58,038 bases of DNA, from assembly GCA_002435825.1 (NCBI GenBank), contig DIVL01000027.1, forward strand, positions 1 through 58,038, given 5' to 3'. The DNA is from Anaerolineaceae bacterium UBA6133 (GTDB lineage: Bacteria > Chloroflexota > Anaerolineae > Anaerolineales > Anaerolineaceae). The notes beneath the pieces were generated by a model. That model searched no databases and had not been told where the DNA came from. It was given only the letters and a program-made list of their open reading frames with translations. A program made the translations under genes and the position numbers. Below are positions 42,911 through 51,568 of this stretch, piece by piece (the first letter of the stretch is position 1; each line of letters starts with the position of its first letter).

Positions 42911-44593
42911 TTATCCCTTATGCACTTTGGCCCAGGTGTCCACCAGTCCAATTGTGCGATTGAAAACCAGTTTTTCCGGCTTGGTATGGATGTTATCAAG
43001 CGTGAAGTATCCATCCCGCACGAACTGATACGTTTCTCCGATTTTCGCGTTCGCCAGGTCAGGCTCAAGGTAGCCCCTCAGAATCTGGAGCGAGTCATGG
43101 TTGAAATGATCCAGGAACGTTTCGCCCTCAGGCAGATCTTCGGGGTGCTGATCCAGGAACATCTGATCGTAAATTCGCACCTCCGCCTCAATAGCATGCG
43201 CCGCTGAGACCCAATGGATGGTACCTTTAACCTTACGCCCGTCTGGTGCGCTGCCGCCCTGGGTTTCAGGATCATAGGTGCAGTGGATTTCGATGAGATG
43301 ACCCTCCTCATCCTTCACCACGTCTGTGCAGGTGATGAAGTAGGCGTTCATCAGGCGAATTTCCTTGCCCGGGGAGAGACGATGATACCTGGGCGGAGGA
43401 ACTTCCGCGAAGTCCTCGCGTTCGATCCAAAGCTCACGCCCAAAGGGAACCTGGCGGGTTCCACCAGCCTCAGGATTATGCGGGAAGTCTGGAATAGTGA
43501 AATACTCCACCTGTCCCTCAGGATAATTCGTCAGCACTACTTTCAGCGGCTGCAGCACCGCCATACGGCGTTTGGAACTCTGGTTCAATTGGTCTCGCAC
43601 GATGTGCTCCAGCAGTTCCACTTCGACGAAGCTATCGGACTTCGCCACGCCGATGGTATCGATGAACTCACGGATCGCTGCCGCGGGGTAGCCACGACGC
43701 CGCATGGCGGATAGCGTCGGCATGCGGGGGTCAGTCCAGCCATCCACGAAACCCTCTTCCACCAGGCGGCGCAATTTGCGCTTGCTCATGATGGTATGAG
43801 TCAGGTTCAAGCGGGCGAACTCGATCTGCTGCGGATGAAAAATGCCCAGCTGATCCAGGAACCAGTCATAAAGCGGGCGATGGTTCTCGTATTCCAGCGA
43901 GCACATGGAGTGGGTAATGCCTTCGAGCGAGTCGGACTGCCCATGCGCGAAGTCATACATCGGATAGATGCACCATTCGTCACCCGTTCGGTGGTGAGTA
44001 GCATGCAGAATCCGGTACATCACCGGATCGCGCATATTCATATTGGGCGAAGCCATGTCGATCTTTGCGCGCAAAGTTTTGCTGCCGTCCGGGAACTCGC
44101 CCGCGCGCATTCGTCTGAACATATCGAGGTTCTCCTCGATGGGTCGCTCGCGCCAGGGGCTGTTTTTGCCGGGCTCGGTGAGCGTACCGCGATATTCGCG
44201 CATTTCATCCGGGCTGAGCTCATCCACGTACGCCAGACCTTTTTCAATCAGCTGCAGTGCCATTTCGTAGAGAGGCTCGAAGTAATCCGAGGCGTAGTAT
44301 TCACGATCGCCCCAGTCAAACCCCAACCAGTGAATGTCTTCTTTGATAGCATCCACGTATTCCACATCTTCCTTGACCGGATTGGTGTCGTCGTAACGCA
44401 GGTTGGTCAGACCGCCGTAGTCTTCAGCGATGCCGAAGTCGATGCACAGGGCTTTGGCGTGACCAATGTGCAGATAACCGTTGGGTTCGGGTGGAAAGCG
44501 GGTATGCACCCGCCCATCAAACCTGCCTGTACGGTTGTGTTCGTCAATAATTTCACGAATGAAATTGGTTTTGGTCGTGGTTTCTTCAGTCAT
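42911..44593 (-). CDS. glnS: Glutaminyl-tRNA synthetase
   Basis: This 560-aa class I aminoacyl-tRNA synthetase has RFPPEPNGYLHIGHAKA with the HIGH motif and TIMSKRKLRRLVEEG with the KMSKS-like motif. YPMYDFAHGQSDSLEGITHS is specific for the GlxRS group, and the C-terminal anticodon-binding beta-barrels are present. The PEPNGYLHIGHAK variant and SKRKL distinguish GlnRS from bacterial GluRS. A TATAAT-type -10 lies upstream at about 44620 (minus strand), with AAGGAG before the ATG. Linkage to psuK-psuG suggests a loose operon linking translation and breakdown of a modified tRNA nucleoside. Confidence 0.96.
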   Translation of the reverse strand: MTEETTTKTNFIREIIDEHNRTGRFDGRVHTRFPPEPNGYLHIGHAKALCIDFGIAEDYGGLTNLRYDDTNPVKEDVEYVDAIKEDIHWLGFDWGDREYYASDYFEPLYEMALQLIEKGLAYVDELSPDEMREYRGTLTEPGKNSPWRERPIEENLDMFRRMRAGEFPDGSKTLRAKIDMASPNMNMRDPVMYRILHATHHRTGDEWCIYPMYDFAHGQSDSLEGITHSMCSLEYENHRPLYDWFLDQLGIFHPQQIEFARLNLTHTIMSKRKLRRLVEEGFVDGWTDPRMPTLSAMRRRGYPAAAIREFIDTIGVAKSDSFVEVELLEHIVRDQLNQSSKRRMAVLQPLKVVLTNYPEGQVEYFTIPDFPHNPEAGGTRQVPFGRELWIEREDFAEVPPPRYHRLSPGKEIRLMNAYFITCTDVVKDEEGHLIEIHCTYDPETQGGSAPDGRKVKGTIHWVSAAHAIEAEVRIYDQMFLDQHPEDLPEGETFLDHFNHDSLQILRGYLEPDLANAKIGETYQFVRDGYFTLDNIHTKPEKLVFNRTIGLVDTWAKVHKG

Positions 44594-44687
44594 TGTAGTG
44601 CTCCTTCATTGCGTTAGAAAATTATACCTTAGGGGTGATAGAACCGAAGATATTCGTACGGAAGGGACTTATCAATAAAGAAAAACG

Positions 44688-44795
44688 CGTAGGTCAGGTT
44701 CTTCTATTGAACCTGACGTCACGAATGCTGGCAAATAAAGCCCTCAAATAAGGTAGGTTTCCGACGTCAGGTTGAACTGCGCAACCTGACCTACG
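44688..44795. repeat. Small TIR element with doubled hairpins (108 bp)
   Basis: The ends CGTAGGTCAGGTT and AACCTGACCTACG form perfect 13-bp terminal inverted repeats. Each end also folds on itself: GTCAGGTT / AACCTGAC occurs twice inside. So TCAGGTT is present four times in alternating orientation. No coding capacity. It looks like a non-autonomous mobile element. Confidence 0.75.
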
Positions 44796-44850
44796 ACTGA
44801 AGCAAGCCCCAGCCCTACGAAAGGCGGTTTACCTGAATTGAAATTTGGTT

Positions 44851-44964
44851 GTAGGGAACGGTCTTGTACCGTTCCGTTTGACCATGTTGTGGAAGGGGTC
44901 AAGCCTGTTCCCTTCGCAATTCCGTACTGATCGAGATTGTGGCTGGAGCAAGCCCTAGCCCTAC
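44851..44964. repeat. Second palindromic element bounded by GTAGGG / CCCTAC
   Basis: The element begins GTAGGG and contains a perfect hairpin GGAACGGT-CTTGT-ACCGTTCC. It ends AGCAAGCCCTAGCCCTAC. A near copy of that end (AGCAAGCCCCAGCCCTAC) is at 44801-44818. The GTAGGG/CCCTAC ends are like those of the repeats at 19.6-20.1 kb. It fills most of the remaining gap between glnS and fba. Confidence 0.55.
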
Positions 44965-44976
44965 TTAGGTTCTCAT

Positions 44977-45009
44977 AAAAAAAAGAGCCTTGCCAGAAGG
45001 CAAAGCTCT
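44977..45009 (-). terminator. Intrinsic terminator of the aldolase gene
   Basis: On the minus strand AGAGC-TTTGCC / GGCAAGGCTCT forms a long stem with one mismatch, followed by eight T. It lies 17 bp beyond the stop codon. Confidence 0.9.
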
Positions 45010-45025
45010 CTCTCAAAATCAGGTA

Positions 45026-45976
45026 TTAAGCTTGTAGAAATTCCCGTATGCCAGGCAATTGACCAGCGCTGTTTAGATATTCGTTCTTGGCTGCGATGAA
45101 CTTCGCATACTCAGCCATGAAAACCTTGCCTGGGTCGCGCAGATCAAACTTTTCCGGATGCTGCAGGAAGAACTCGCGATGGACGCGCGTCCAAACCAGG
45201 CGTCCGTCAGTGTCGATATTGATCTTGGTAACGCCAAGTTCGGCTGCATGCCGGAACTGCGTTGCATCCACACCCTTCGCGCCAGCAAGATTGCCGCCAG
45301 CGGCGTTGATGCGCTCCACTTCTTCCTGGGGCACGGAGCTGGAGCCATGCATGACCAACGGGAAGCCAGGCAAACGCTCCTGGATCTGCGCCAACACATC
45401 AAAATGCAGTGACTGGGAACCAGAGAACTTGAATGCGCCATGGCTGGTGCCGATGGCAACTGCCAGGGAATCACAACCGCTGCGTTCCACGAATTCGCGA
45501 GCCTGTTCCGGATTAGTCAGTTTAGCTTCAGATTCGCTAACGGAGACATGCTCTTCAACGCCACCGAGCATGCCCAATTCCGCTTCGACAACGATACCTT
45601 TGGCGTGAGCGGCTTCTACTACACGTCGCGTGATCGCAATATTTTCGTCGAAAGGATAGCTGCTGGCATCGATCATGACCGAGCTGTAAAAACCGGACTC
45701 AATGCAGTCATAACAGGTGGCTTCATCGCCGTGGTCCAGGTGTACTGCAAAAATAGCTTCAGGATAGACTTCATCGGCGGCGCGAATCAAACCCTCAAGG
45801 AAGTTCTTATCGGTGTAGCTGCGAGCTCCCTTGCTGATCTGAATGATAAAGGGTGCCTGCGAGTCCAGGTTGCCGCGGAACAAGCCGACAAGTTGCTCGA
45901 GGTTGTTGATATTATAGGCACCGATGGCATACTTACCATAGGCGTGCTCAAATAGTTTCTTGGTCGTAACGATCAT
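45026..45976 (-). CDS. fba: Class II fructose-bisphosphate aldolase family protein
   Basis: The 316-aa zinc-dependent aldolase cleaves fructose 1,6-bisphosphate to triose phosphates. Metal ligands and catalytic residues are in AVHLDHGDEATCYDCI, VEAELGMLGGVEE, AIGTSHGAFKF and PLVMHGSSSVPQEE. NIDTDGRLVWT near the C-terminus binds substrate phosphate. Tagatose-bisphosphate aldolases share these motifs, but the lack of other tagatose genes favours glycolysis. ATG 45976 has AGGAG at ideal spacing; the longer open frame upstream has none. It is a single-gene unit with its own terminator. Confidence 0.92.
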   Translation of the reverse strand: MIVTTKKLFEHAYGKYAIGAYNINNLEQLVGLFRGNLDSQAPFIIQISKGARSYTDKNFLEGLIRAADEVYPEAIFAVHLDHGDEATCYDCIESGFYSSVMIDASSYPFDENIAITRRVVEAAHAKGIVVEAELGMLGGVEEHVSVSESEAKLTNPEQAREFVERSGCDSLAVAIGTSHGAFKFSGSQSLHFDVLAQIQERLPGFPLVMHGSSSVPQEEVERINAAGGNLAGAKGVDATQFRHAAELGVTKINIDTDGRLVWTRVHREFFLQHPEKFDLRDPGKVFMAEYAKFIAAKNEYLNSAGQLPGIREFLQA

Positions 45977-46084
45977 GATGGCTCCTTTGTTGGTTTTATT
46001 GATTATACACTCCCGAAGAGCGAGACTCAAACTTTTTTGGATTAATGTAAGGTTAAAGGCAGCGATTACTACAAGAGTAATGTT

Positions 46085-47287
46085 TTATGCCAAGGCTGCC
46101 TGGTAGATCTGGCGCAATCTTTCTGCGTAGGCTTGTGGATCGTGCTCAGTCCGAATGCGCTCCAGGGCAGCCTGCCCTTTCAGGGCAATCAAACCTGGTT
46201 CAGTTGCGATTGAACGAATAACGTTTTCCAGACCAGTCTCGATGGTCTGGCTGAGTTTTTGGCGTTCCTCGTCGGTTGCGTAAAGCGCTTCACCAAGCTC
46301 ATCCTTGGGCACCTTGATCAGCCAGCCAACCCGATTGTTATTGATCTCCGGCAGGGCACGCACGTCCGTGGTAATCACGGGGCAGCCGGAAGCCTGAGCC
46401 TCCAACACAGAAAGCCCATAGGTATCCGCCCAGGTTGGCAGCAAACCCACGTCAGCGTTCTTCAGTAATTCCAGTACGTCAGGATTTGGGAGTTCCACAT
46501 AGTATTCCAGCCATTGCGGTTTGCCAGCAATGATCTGGCGCGCCCAGTTTATATCCGCTTCAGTTTCATGCGCGGCATAAGGCTCAAGACGCAGTGAGCT
46601 GACTACCACCAGGCTCACAGGCAAGCCCTCATCACCAGCCAATTTTTGAAAAGTCCGGAAGATTTCACGTCCTCCCTTGCGGAAAAAACCAGCTCCAACA
46701 AGAACAAAGCGGATTGGATGCTGCTGATCATACTCCCGGGGAGTGACACGCTCCACCAGCACTTCCTGTGCAGGATGCAGCACACTTAGCTTTGCCAGGA
46801 TCGGTTCGCTGTATTCACTCGAAACTTCGCTTAGGAACTTCCTTTGAAAGTTAGCAGCATTTTCCGACCAGGCAATGATTTGTTTGCAGGCTGAGCCGCG
46901 TAAGGCGTCCAGCCCTTTTATTATCAGTCGATCTGGCTCCAATTTCTGCCAATGGGTTTCTTTTGCCTGGTTCAGCACCGCGCTAAAACGCGGTAAAATT
47001 GTTTCAAAATGAGAAACCCATGGGGTTTTTCCGTAGCTGACTCCGTTAGAAAAATGAAGCAAATCGACTTTGTTAAGGTCGAAATCCTCGAATTGGTTGT
47101 TCAAGTCAAAGGTTGGGAAAAGAGGCTTGCCAATTACACGGTTCAGCTTGAGCGCCAGTGCACGCCGATAGGAAAATATGTCCTTCACCGGGATGTAATC
47201 AGCCTCCGGAAGCTGATTAACAATAATCCGGAGGTTGGTATAGAAGTCCATGCGGTATGCAAGGACGCCTATTTTCATTCTTTGCAT
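46085..47287 (-). CDS. GT4-type glycosyltransferase
   Basis: The 400-aa GT-B enzyme has a divergent N-terminal domain and a typical C-terminal donor-binding domain: VLVGAGFFRKGGREIFR, the VLELLKNADVGLLPTW segment, and TYGLSVLEAQASGCPVITTDV, which includes the E-x7-E nucleotide-sugar motif. It probably transfers a sugar to an extracellular polysaccharide, glycolipid or small molecule. The ATG at 47287 has AAGGAG. It follows the MFS gene after 10 bp, so both belong to one transcript and the carrier may move the product or precursor. Confidence 0.88.
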   Translation of the reverse strand: MQRMKIGVLAYRMDFYTNLRIIVNQLPEADYIPVKDIFSYRRALALKLNRVIGKPLFPTFDLNNQFEDFDLNKVDLLHFSNGVSYGKTPWVSHFETILPRFSAVLNQAKETHWQKLEPDRLIIKGLDALRGSACKQIIAWSENAANFQRKFLSEVSSEYSEPILAKLSVLHPAQEVLVERVTPREYDQQHPIRFVLVGAGFFRKGGREIFRTFQKLAGDEGLPVSLVVVSSLRLEPYAAHETEADINWARQIIAGKPQWLEYYVELPNPDVLELLKNADVGLLPTWADTYGLSVLEAQASGCPVITTDVRALPEINNNRVGWLIKVPKDELGEALYATDEERQKLSQTIETGLENVIRSIATEPGLIALKGQAALERIRTEHDPQAYAERLRQIYQAALA

Positions 47288-47297
47288 CAAAATCTCC

Positions 47298-48554
47298 TTA
47301 ATTTGCCGCTGCTGTTTCCTCGATAGCCTCGGTGTTCGGTGCTGAAGGCTTCCAGATCAACATCATCACGATAGCAATCGTCGCCAGGACGGAGCCAAAG
47401 AAGAAGGGTGCAGAAGGCCCAAACCCCTGCCAACTTCCCGCGCCACTCCAAAGTAAACCCGCGATCAGCGAGGCAGGAAAATCAAGAATACCAAGGACAG
47501 CGTTATATGTGCCAAAGGCGGTTCCACGTAAATCTGCTGGAACCAGGTCTGAGAGCATCGCCTTGGCAGTGCCGTAAGCCATACCGTAATACAGACCATA
47601 AGCCACGTAAAGGAGCCAGATGTGCGTCACATTTTGCGCCAGGGCAAAGCCAAGATAGATCAGGGCATACATGGTCCAACCGCCGACAATCAGCTTCTTG
47701 CGCCCGATTTTGTCTGAGAGCATGCCTGCAGGGGTGGAGACCAGGGTGTAGACAAGATTGAAGACCGCCAGCATGATCAGGATGTGCAAGGTGGTCATAC
47801 CCCGTTCCTGGGCACGCAGCACCAGAAAGGCATCCGACGAGTTGCCCAGGTCGAAAATGCCTACGATGATCATGAAGAACATAAAGTTCTTTCCGAGCCC
47901 TCTAAAACTGATTTTTGGCGCTTCAGAAACGCCTTCAGGCTTCTTTTCACGGGTCATCACCGCCAGTGAAATGACAGCCAGAATTGCAGGAATGATGCTG
48001 ATCAGCACAATCGTGCGGAAGGTGCTTTCTTGCAGAGAGGAACCAGCAGCCTGGACCTTCCAAACAACCAGGGCGGCAATGAGGATGCCAAGCATGGCGC
48101 CAGCCGTATCGGCAGCCCGGTGCAACCCAAAAGCGAGTCCGCGTTGCTCAGGTTTGACAGTATCAGCCACCAGTGCGTCTCGCGGGGCAGTGCGCACACC
48201 CTTACCAACGCGGTCCGCCCAGCGGATTGCGCCAATAGCTTCCCAGCTGGAGGCCAGGTAGAAGAAAGGCTTGGCCAGGGCTGAGATCCCGTAACCGGCA
48301 ACTGCCAGCCACTTGCGACTGCGCAGCTTATCCGAAAGCCAGCCTGAAAAGACTTTCAAAACACTCGAGGTGGCTTCCGCAACCCCTTCTATGATGCCAA
48401 TGATGTTGGTCTTTACCCCTAAAACCGAGGAAAGGAACAAGGGCAGGATGTTCAGGACCATCTCACTGGAGATGTCCATGAAGAAACTTGTCAGGCTGAC
48501 TGCCCAGATGTTGGGATGAAGTTCGCGAAAGGGGTTCTTTTTCGGTTGGTCCAT
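47298..48554 (-). CDS. MFS transporter (multidrug/tetracycline-like)
   Basis: This 418-aa protein has 12 membrane helices. Its loop between helices 2 and 3 (FSGWLSDKLRSRKW) is the MFS motif A, and DRVGKGVRTAPRDALVAD is a recognised segment of this YfkF-like/multidrug subgroup. The second half contains MLSDKIGRKKLIV, a second copy of motif A. Drug or metabolite export is likely; the substrate is unknown. Co-transcription with a GT4 glycosyltransferase suggests export of a glycosylated compound, which is inference. The ATG has a GAAGGA ribosome-binding site. Confidence 0.88.
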   Translation of the reverse strand: MDQPKKNPFRELHPNIWAVSLTSFFMDISSEMVLNILPLFLSSVLGVKTNIIGIIEGVAEATSSVLKVFSGWLSDKLRSRKWLAVAGYGISALAKPFFYLASSWEAIGAIRWADRVGKGVRTAPRDALVADTVKPEQRGLAFGLHRAADTAGAMLGILIAALVVWKVQAAGSSLQESTFRTIVLISIIPAILAVISLAVMTREKKPEGVSEAPKISFRGLGKNFMFFMIIVGIFDLGNSSDAFLVLRAQERGMTTLHILIMLAVFNLVYTLVSTPAGMLSDKIGRKKLIVGGWTMYALIYLGFALAQNVTHIWLLYVAYGLYYGMAYGTAKAMLSDLVPADLRGTAFGTYNAVLGILDFPASLIAGLLWSGAGSWQGFGPSAPFFFGSVLATIAIVMMLIWKPSAPNTEAIEETAAAN

Positions 48555-48650
48555 GTTGGTATTCCTTCTAAGGTAAGATTATAGTCTCGTTGGTAGTTTC
48601 TTGTCCAAAAATGTGCAATAACATACAAAAGCGTGATGGACCAGGCAAAT

Positions 48651-48897
48651 TGTTTAGACAGGTATGATTGTTTACATATTATCCGGGGTGATTGTTTACA
48701 GTCTTCAGGACAGACACGGGGGTCTGCCCCTACAAAAGCTACCTTCTCTCAAACCCCCAAACGTAGGGGTAACCCCCCGTGGTTACCCGCCACCATGGCA
48801 AACACGGGGTTGCCTCTACGATCCGAGATGATGTGTTTGGAGGATAAAAGTGTAAATAATCACCCTAAACACCATGTAAACCATCATTGTCTTGACA
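48651..48897. mobile_element. MITE-like element with IS21-like multiple terminal repeats (247 bp)
   Basis: The outer ends TGTTTAGACA and TGTCTTGACA are imperfect inverted repeats. Inside each end are two more repeats: ATGATTGTTTACAT (48664-48677) and GGGTGATTGTTTACA (48686-48700) on the left, and TGTAAATAATCACCC (48851-48865) and ATGTAAACCATCAT (48874-48887) on the right, each pair with one mismatch. The interior has further palindromes (GGGGGTCTGCCCC; GTAGGGGTAACC) and no gene. Repeated subterminal motifs are typical of IS21-type ends, so it may be mobilised by such a transposase. Confidence 0.65.
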
Positions 48898-49010
48898 CAA
48901 ATATCACTCCTCGACAATAATTCAGGGAGTCTTGATTTTTATTCAGACAAACTCCCCTCCACAATCCGAACTATTAGGTATGATTAGGCAGCGATACTTC
49001 ATGAGAATAA

Positions 49011-49889
49011 ATGGATCAGGACAGCGAGCTAAAGGGAAAAACGATCATCATCACCGGCGCCACGGATGGCATCGGCAGAGCACTGGCTCACATGACCTGG
49101 AAAGCGGGTGCCAACCTGGTGTTGCACGGACGCAATCCCCAGAAACTCGAAGCGCTACTTAAGAGTCTCGGCGAAGGACTGCCTGGGCAGCATGCATTGA
49201 CGGTTAAGGCTGATTTTTCGAGGCTGCAGGAAGTGAGGGAAATGGCAGCCGAGATCCAGGCAAAGGTCCCCAGAATTGACATCCTGGTAAATAATGCGGG
49301 TTTTTACCCGGATGGTCGGGTCATCACTGAGGATGGTTTTGAAGAATGCAACCAGGTAAATTTTCTTTCCCCCTTCCTGTTGACCAACCTTCTGCAAACA
49401 CTCCTAATCAAATCCGCACCGATGCGGGTGATCAATCTCAGCTCCATCGATCACCGCTTTGTGTGGTCAAACGCCAACGCTTCCTCCAAACATCCATTTT
49501 ATTGGCGCTGGGTAGCATACTGCCGTTCCAAGCTGGACATCATCCCCTTCACGCGTGAACTGGCTGAACAACTCAAGGAATATGGAATAACCGTAAATTG
49601 CATTCACCCTGGCATCATTCGAACCAAGGTCATCCGCTTCCTGCCGGTATCATGGGGCGCTTCCGTTCGCTCCGGAGCAGCCACTGTATATCGCCTGATT
49701 GTGGACCCAGACCTGGCAGATGTAAGCGGAGAATACTTTGAACGTTACAGGATAAGCAAACCCTCCCTCGTGGCTCAATCCAAACGCTACCAGGCTGCCC
49801 TATGGAGATTAAGCCTGCCCAAGTTAGGATTGAAGCAAACAGAAGATGGGTCGATAATCCAGCGGTCAACTACCCAAAACGACCAGTGA
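49011..49889 (+). CDS. Short-chain dehydrogenase/reductase (retinol dehydrogenase-like)
   Basis: The 292-aa NAD(P)-dependent oxidoreductase has the nucleotide motif TGATDGIGRALA, DILVNNAGFYPDG, catalytic Ser in INLSSIDH and the YCRSK active site (Tyr-x3-Lys). VNCIHPGIIRTKV follows. The WSNANASSKHPFYWRWVAY insert is like the retinol dehydrogenase/WW-oxidoreductase type. The substrate is unknown. A TATGAT -10 and a GAGAA ribosome-binding site precede the ATG. The 3' end overlaps the convergent pstB gene by about 20 bp. Confidence 0.92.
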   Translation: MDQDSELKGKTIIITGATDGIGRALAHMTWKAGANLVLHGRNPQKLEALLKSLGEGLPGQHALTVKADFSRLQEVREMAAEIQAKVPRIDILVNNAGFYPDGRVITEDGFEECNQVNFLSPFLLTNLLQTLLIKSAPMRVINLSSIDHRFVWSNANASSKHPFYWRWVAYCRSKLDIIPFTRELAEQLKEYGITVNCIHPGIIRTKVIRFLPVSWGASVRSGAATVYRLIVDPDLADVSGEYFERYRISKPSLVAQSKRYQAALWRLSLPKLGLKQTEDGSIIQRSTTQNDQ

Positions 49890-50637
49890 TGTAATCCTCA
49901 GTGCGTCGATCGCGCGGGTTTGTGAAGATGGTCTTAGTTTCGTTGAATTCCACCAACTGACCGGTGCGAGACTCATCAGTTAAGAAAAATGCGGTAAAGT
50001 CCGCGACCCGCCCTGCCTGCTGCATGTTGTGGGTGACGATGACGATGGTGTAGTTAGCCGATAACTCGTGAATAAGGTCTTCTATCTTGAGGGTAGCAAT
50101 TGGATCCAGTGATGCTGCCGGCTCATCCATCAGGATGACGGTCGGTTCGACGGCCAACGCCCGCGCGATACACATGCGCTGTTGTTGCCCGCCCGAAAGG
50201 TCCAAACCTGACTTACCGAGATTATCCTTGACTTCGTCCCAAAGCGCTGCGGATCGCAAACTTCGCTCGACGATCTCTTCCAGTTTGTGATGGTCCTTCA
50301 AACCCGTCACACGCGGTCCGTAAGCTATATTTTCGAAAATCGATTTTGGAAATGGGTTGGGCTTCTGGAAGACCATGCCGACGTTCTGGCGAAGAGCTAC
50401 AGGATCAACCTTGAAGATATCTTCGCCATCAATCAAGACCGACCCTTCTGTGTGAACACCAGGGATCAGGTCATTCATGCGATTGAAGCTGCGCAAGAAG
50501 GTACTTTTTCCGCAACCGGAAGGACCAATCAACGCTGTGACCTTGTTTTTCGGGATTTTGATGCTGATATCTTTCAGAGCACGAAATTTACCGTAGTACA
50601 GACTGTAGTTAATGGTTTCAAGTTTCGTATCCTTCAT
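49870..50637 (-). CDS. pstB: Phosphate ABC transporter ATP-binding protein PstB
   Basis: This 255-aa ATPase powers high-affinity phosphate uptake. It has Walker A GPSGCGKST, Q-loop VGMVFQKPNPFPKSI (the PNPFP segment is typical of PstB), signature LSGGQQQRMCIARALA and Walker B VILMDEPAASLDPI, with the switch histidine in VIVTHNMQQA. Its ATG overlaps the pstA stop (ATGA). It ends the pstSCAB series; no phoU is seen in the window. Confidence 0.97.
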   Translation of the reverse strand: MKDTKLETINYSLYYGKFRALKDISIKIPKNKVTALIGPSGCGKSTFLRSFNRMNDLIPGVHTEGSVLIDGEDIFKVDPVALRQNVGMVFQKPNPFPKSIFENIAYGPRVTGLKDHHKLEEIVERSLRSAALWDEVKDNLGKSGLDLSGGQQQRMCIARALAVEPTVILMDEPAASLDPIATLKIEDLIHELSANYTIVIVTHNMQQAGRVADFTAFFLTDESRTGQLVEFNETKTIFTNPRDRRTEDYITGRFG

Positions 50638-51557
50638 CGTACTCTCCGGACTCCTGCTGTGAGCTTTCGAGAAACAAAGTCAATCAGTAAATTGATCAGG
50701 ATGATCATCACCACCAGGACTGCGCCGGTGCCCATTGCCTTGTCAAACGCGCGCGTGTCCATCGCAAGGTAATAAAGGTGCAGTGCCAGCGTGCGACCGC
50801 TGTCCATGATGGAAGTTGGCATACGATAACTGCCGCCAAGGGTAACGAAAAAAATGGCTGTTTCGCTGATGACTCGCCCAACACTGAGTATGATACCAGT
50901 AATGATCCCGGGCGTACTTGCCGGAAGCACAACTCTGTAAAGCGTCTGCCATTTTGTGGCGCCAAGAGCCAGGCTGCCCCTTCGATAGTCATTAGGTACT
51001 GCCAGAAGGGCTTCTTCGGTGGTGCGGATGATCGTGGGCAGCACCAGGCAAGCCCCAGCCAGGGCGGCTGAGAGCAGTGAAAAGCCAAATTTCAGTGTAG
51101 AAACAAACAAGGCATAGCCAAACAAGCCAAAAATGATGGATGGAATGCCAGCCAGGGTTTCCACGGCGAAATTAGCAACACTAATCATTGAACGAAGAAA
51201 TTTGGATCCAAGGCTCTGCTCGCCCGCATATTCAATCAGGAACATTGCTGCTCCAACACCAAGGGGAGTGGCAATGAGCAGGGTTAGCCCAACCAGGTAA
51301 AAGGTAGTGCCAATGGTGGTGGAGATTCCGCCTTCGCCCGATAGACCCCCTTTAGGAGGTGTGGTCAGGAACTCCCAGTTGATCGCCGTTCCGCCTTTCA
51401 GCAGGACATAGCCTACAACCAGAATGAGGATGGAAACGGTTATCAAGCCAAACAGCCACATCAAGGCAACCCAAAAGCTTTGCCTTCTCTGTTCTTTCTT
51501 AAGATTTAGTGCCTGTGCCTTATGGATCAAGGCGATCTCAGATGAGCGTTCGTCCAC
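50634..51557 (-). CDS. pstA: Phosphate ABC transporter permease PstA
   Basis: The 307-aa permease has six membrane helices and the PstA-type segment GLSGEGGISTTIGTTFYLVGLTLL near the N-terminus. The EAA-like loop is EEALLAVPNDYRRGSLALGATKWQT, which contacts PstB. AIFFVTLGGSYRMPTSIMD is also typical. The start is a GTG with AGGAGG 7 nt upstream. It forms the transmembrane pore with PstC, whose gene ends 11 bp earlier. Confidence 0.96.
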   Translation of the reverse strand: MDERSSEIALIHKAQALNLKKEQRRQSFWVALMWLFGLITVSILILVVGYVLLKGGTAINWEFLTTPPKGGLSGEGGISTTIGTTFYLVGLTLLIATPLGVGAAMFLIEYAGEQSLGSKFLRSMISVANFAVETLAGIPSIIFGLFGYALFVSTLKFGFSLLSAALAGACLVLPTIIRTTEEALLAVPNDYRRGSLALGATKWQTLYRVVLPASTPGIITGIILSVGRVISETAIFFVTLGGSYRMPTSIMDSGRTLALHLYYLAMDTRAFDKAMGTGAVLVVMIILINLLIDFVSRKLTAGVRRVR

Positions 51558-51568
51558 CTCGCCGCCTC

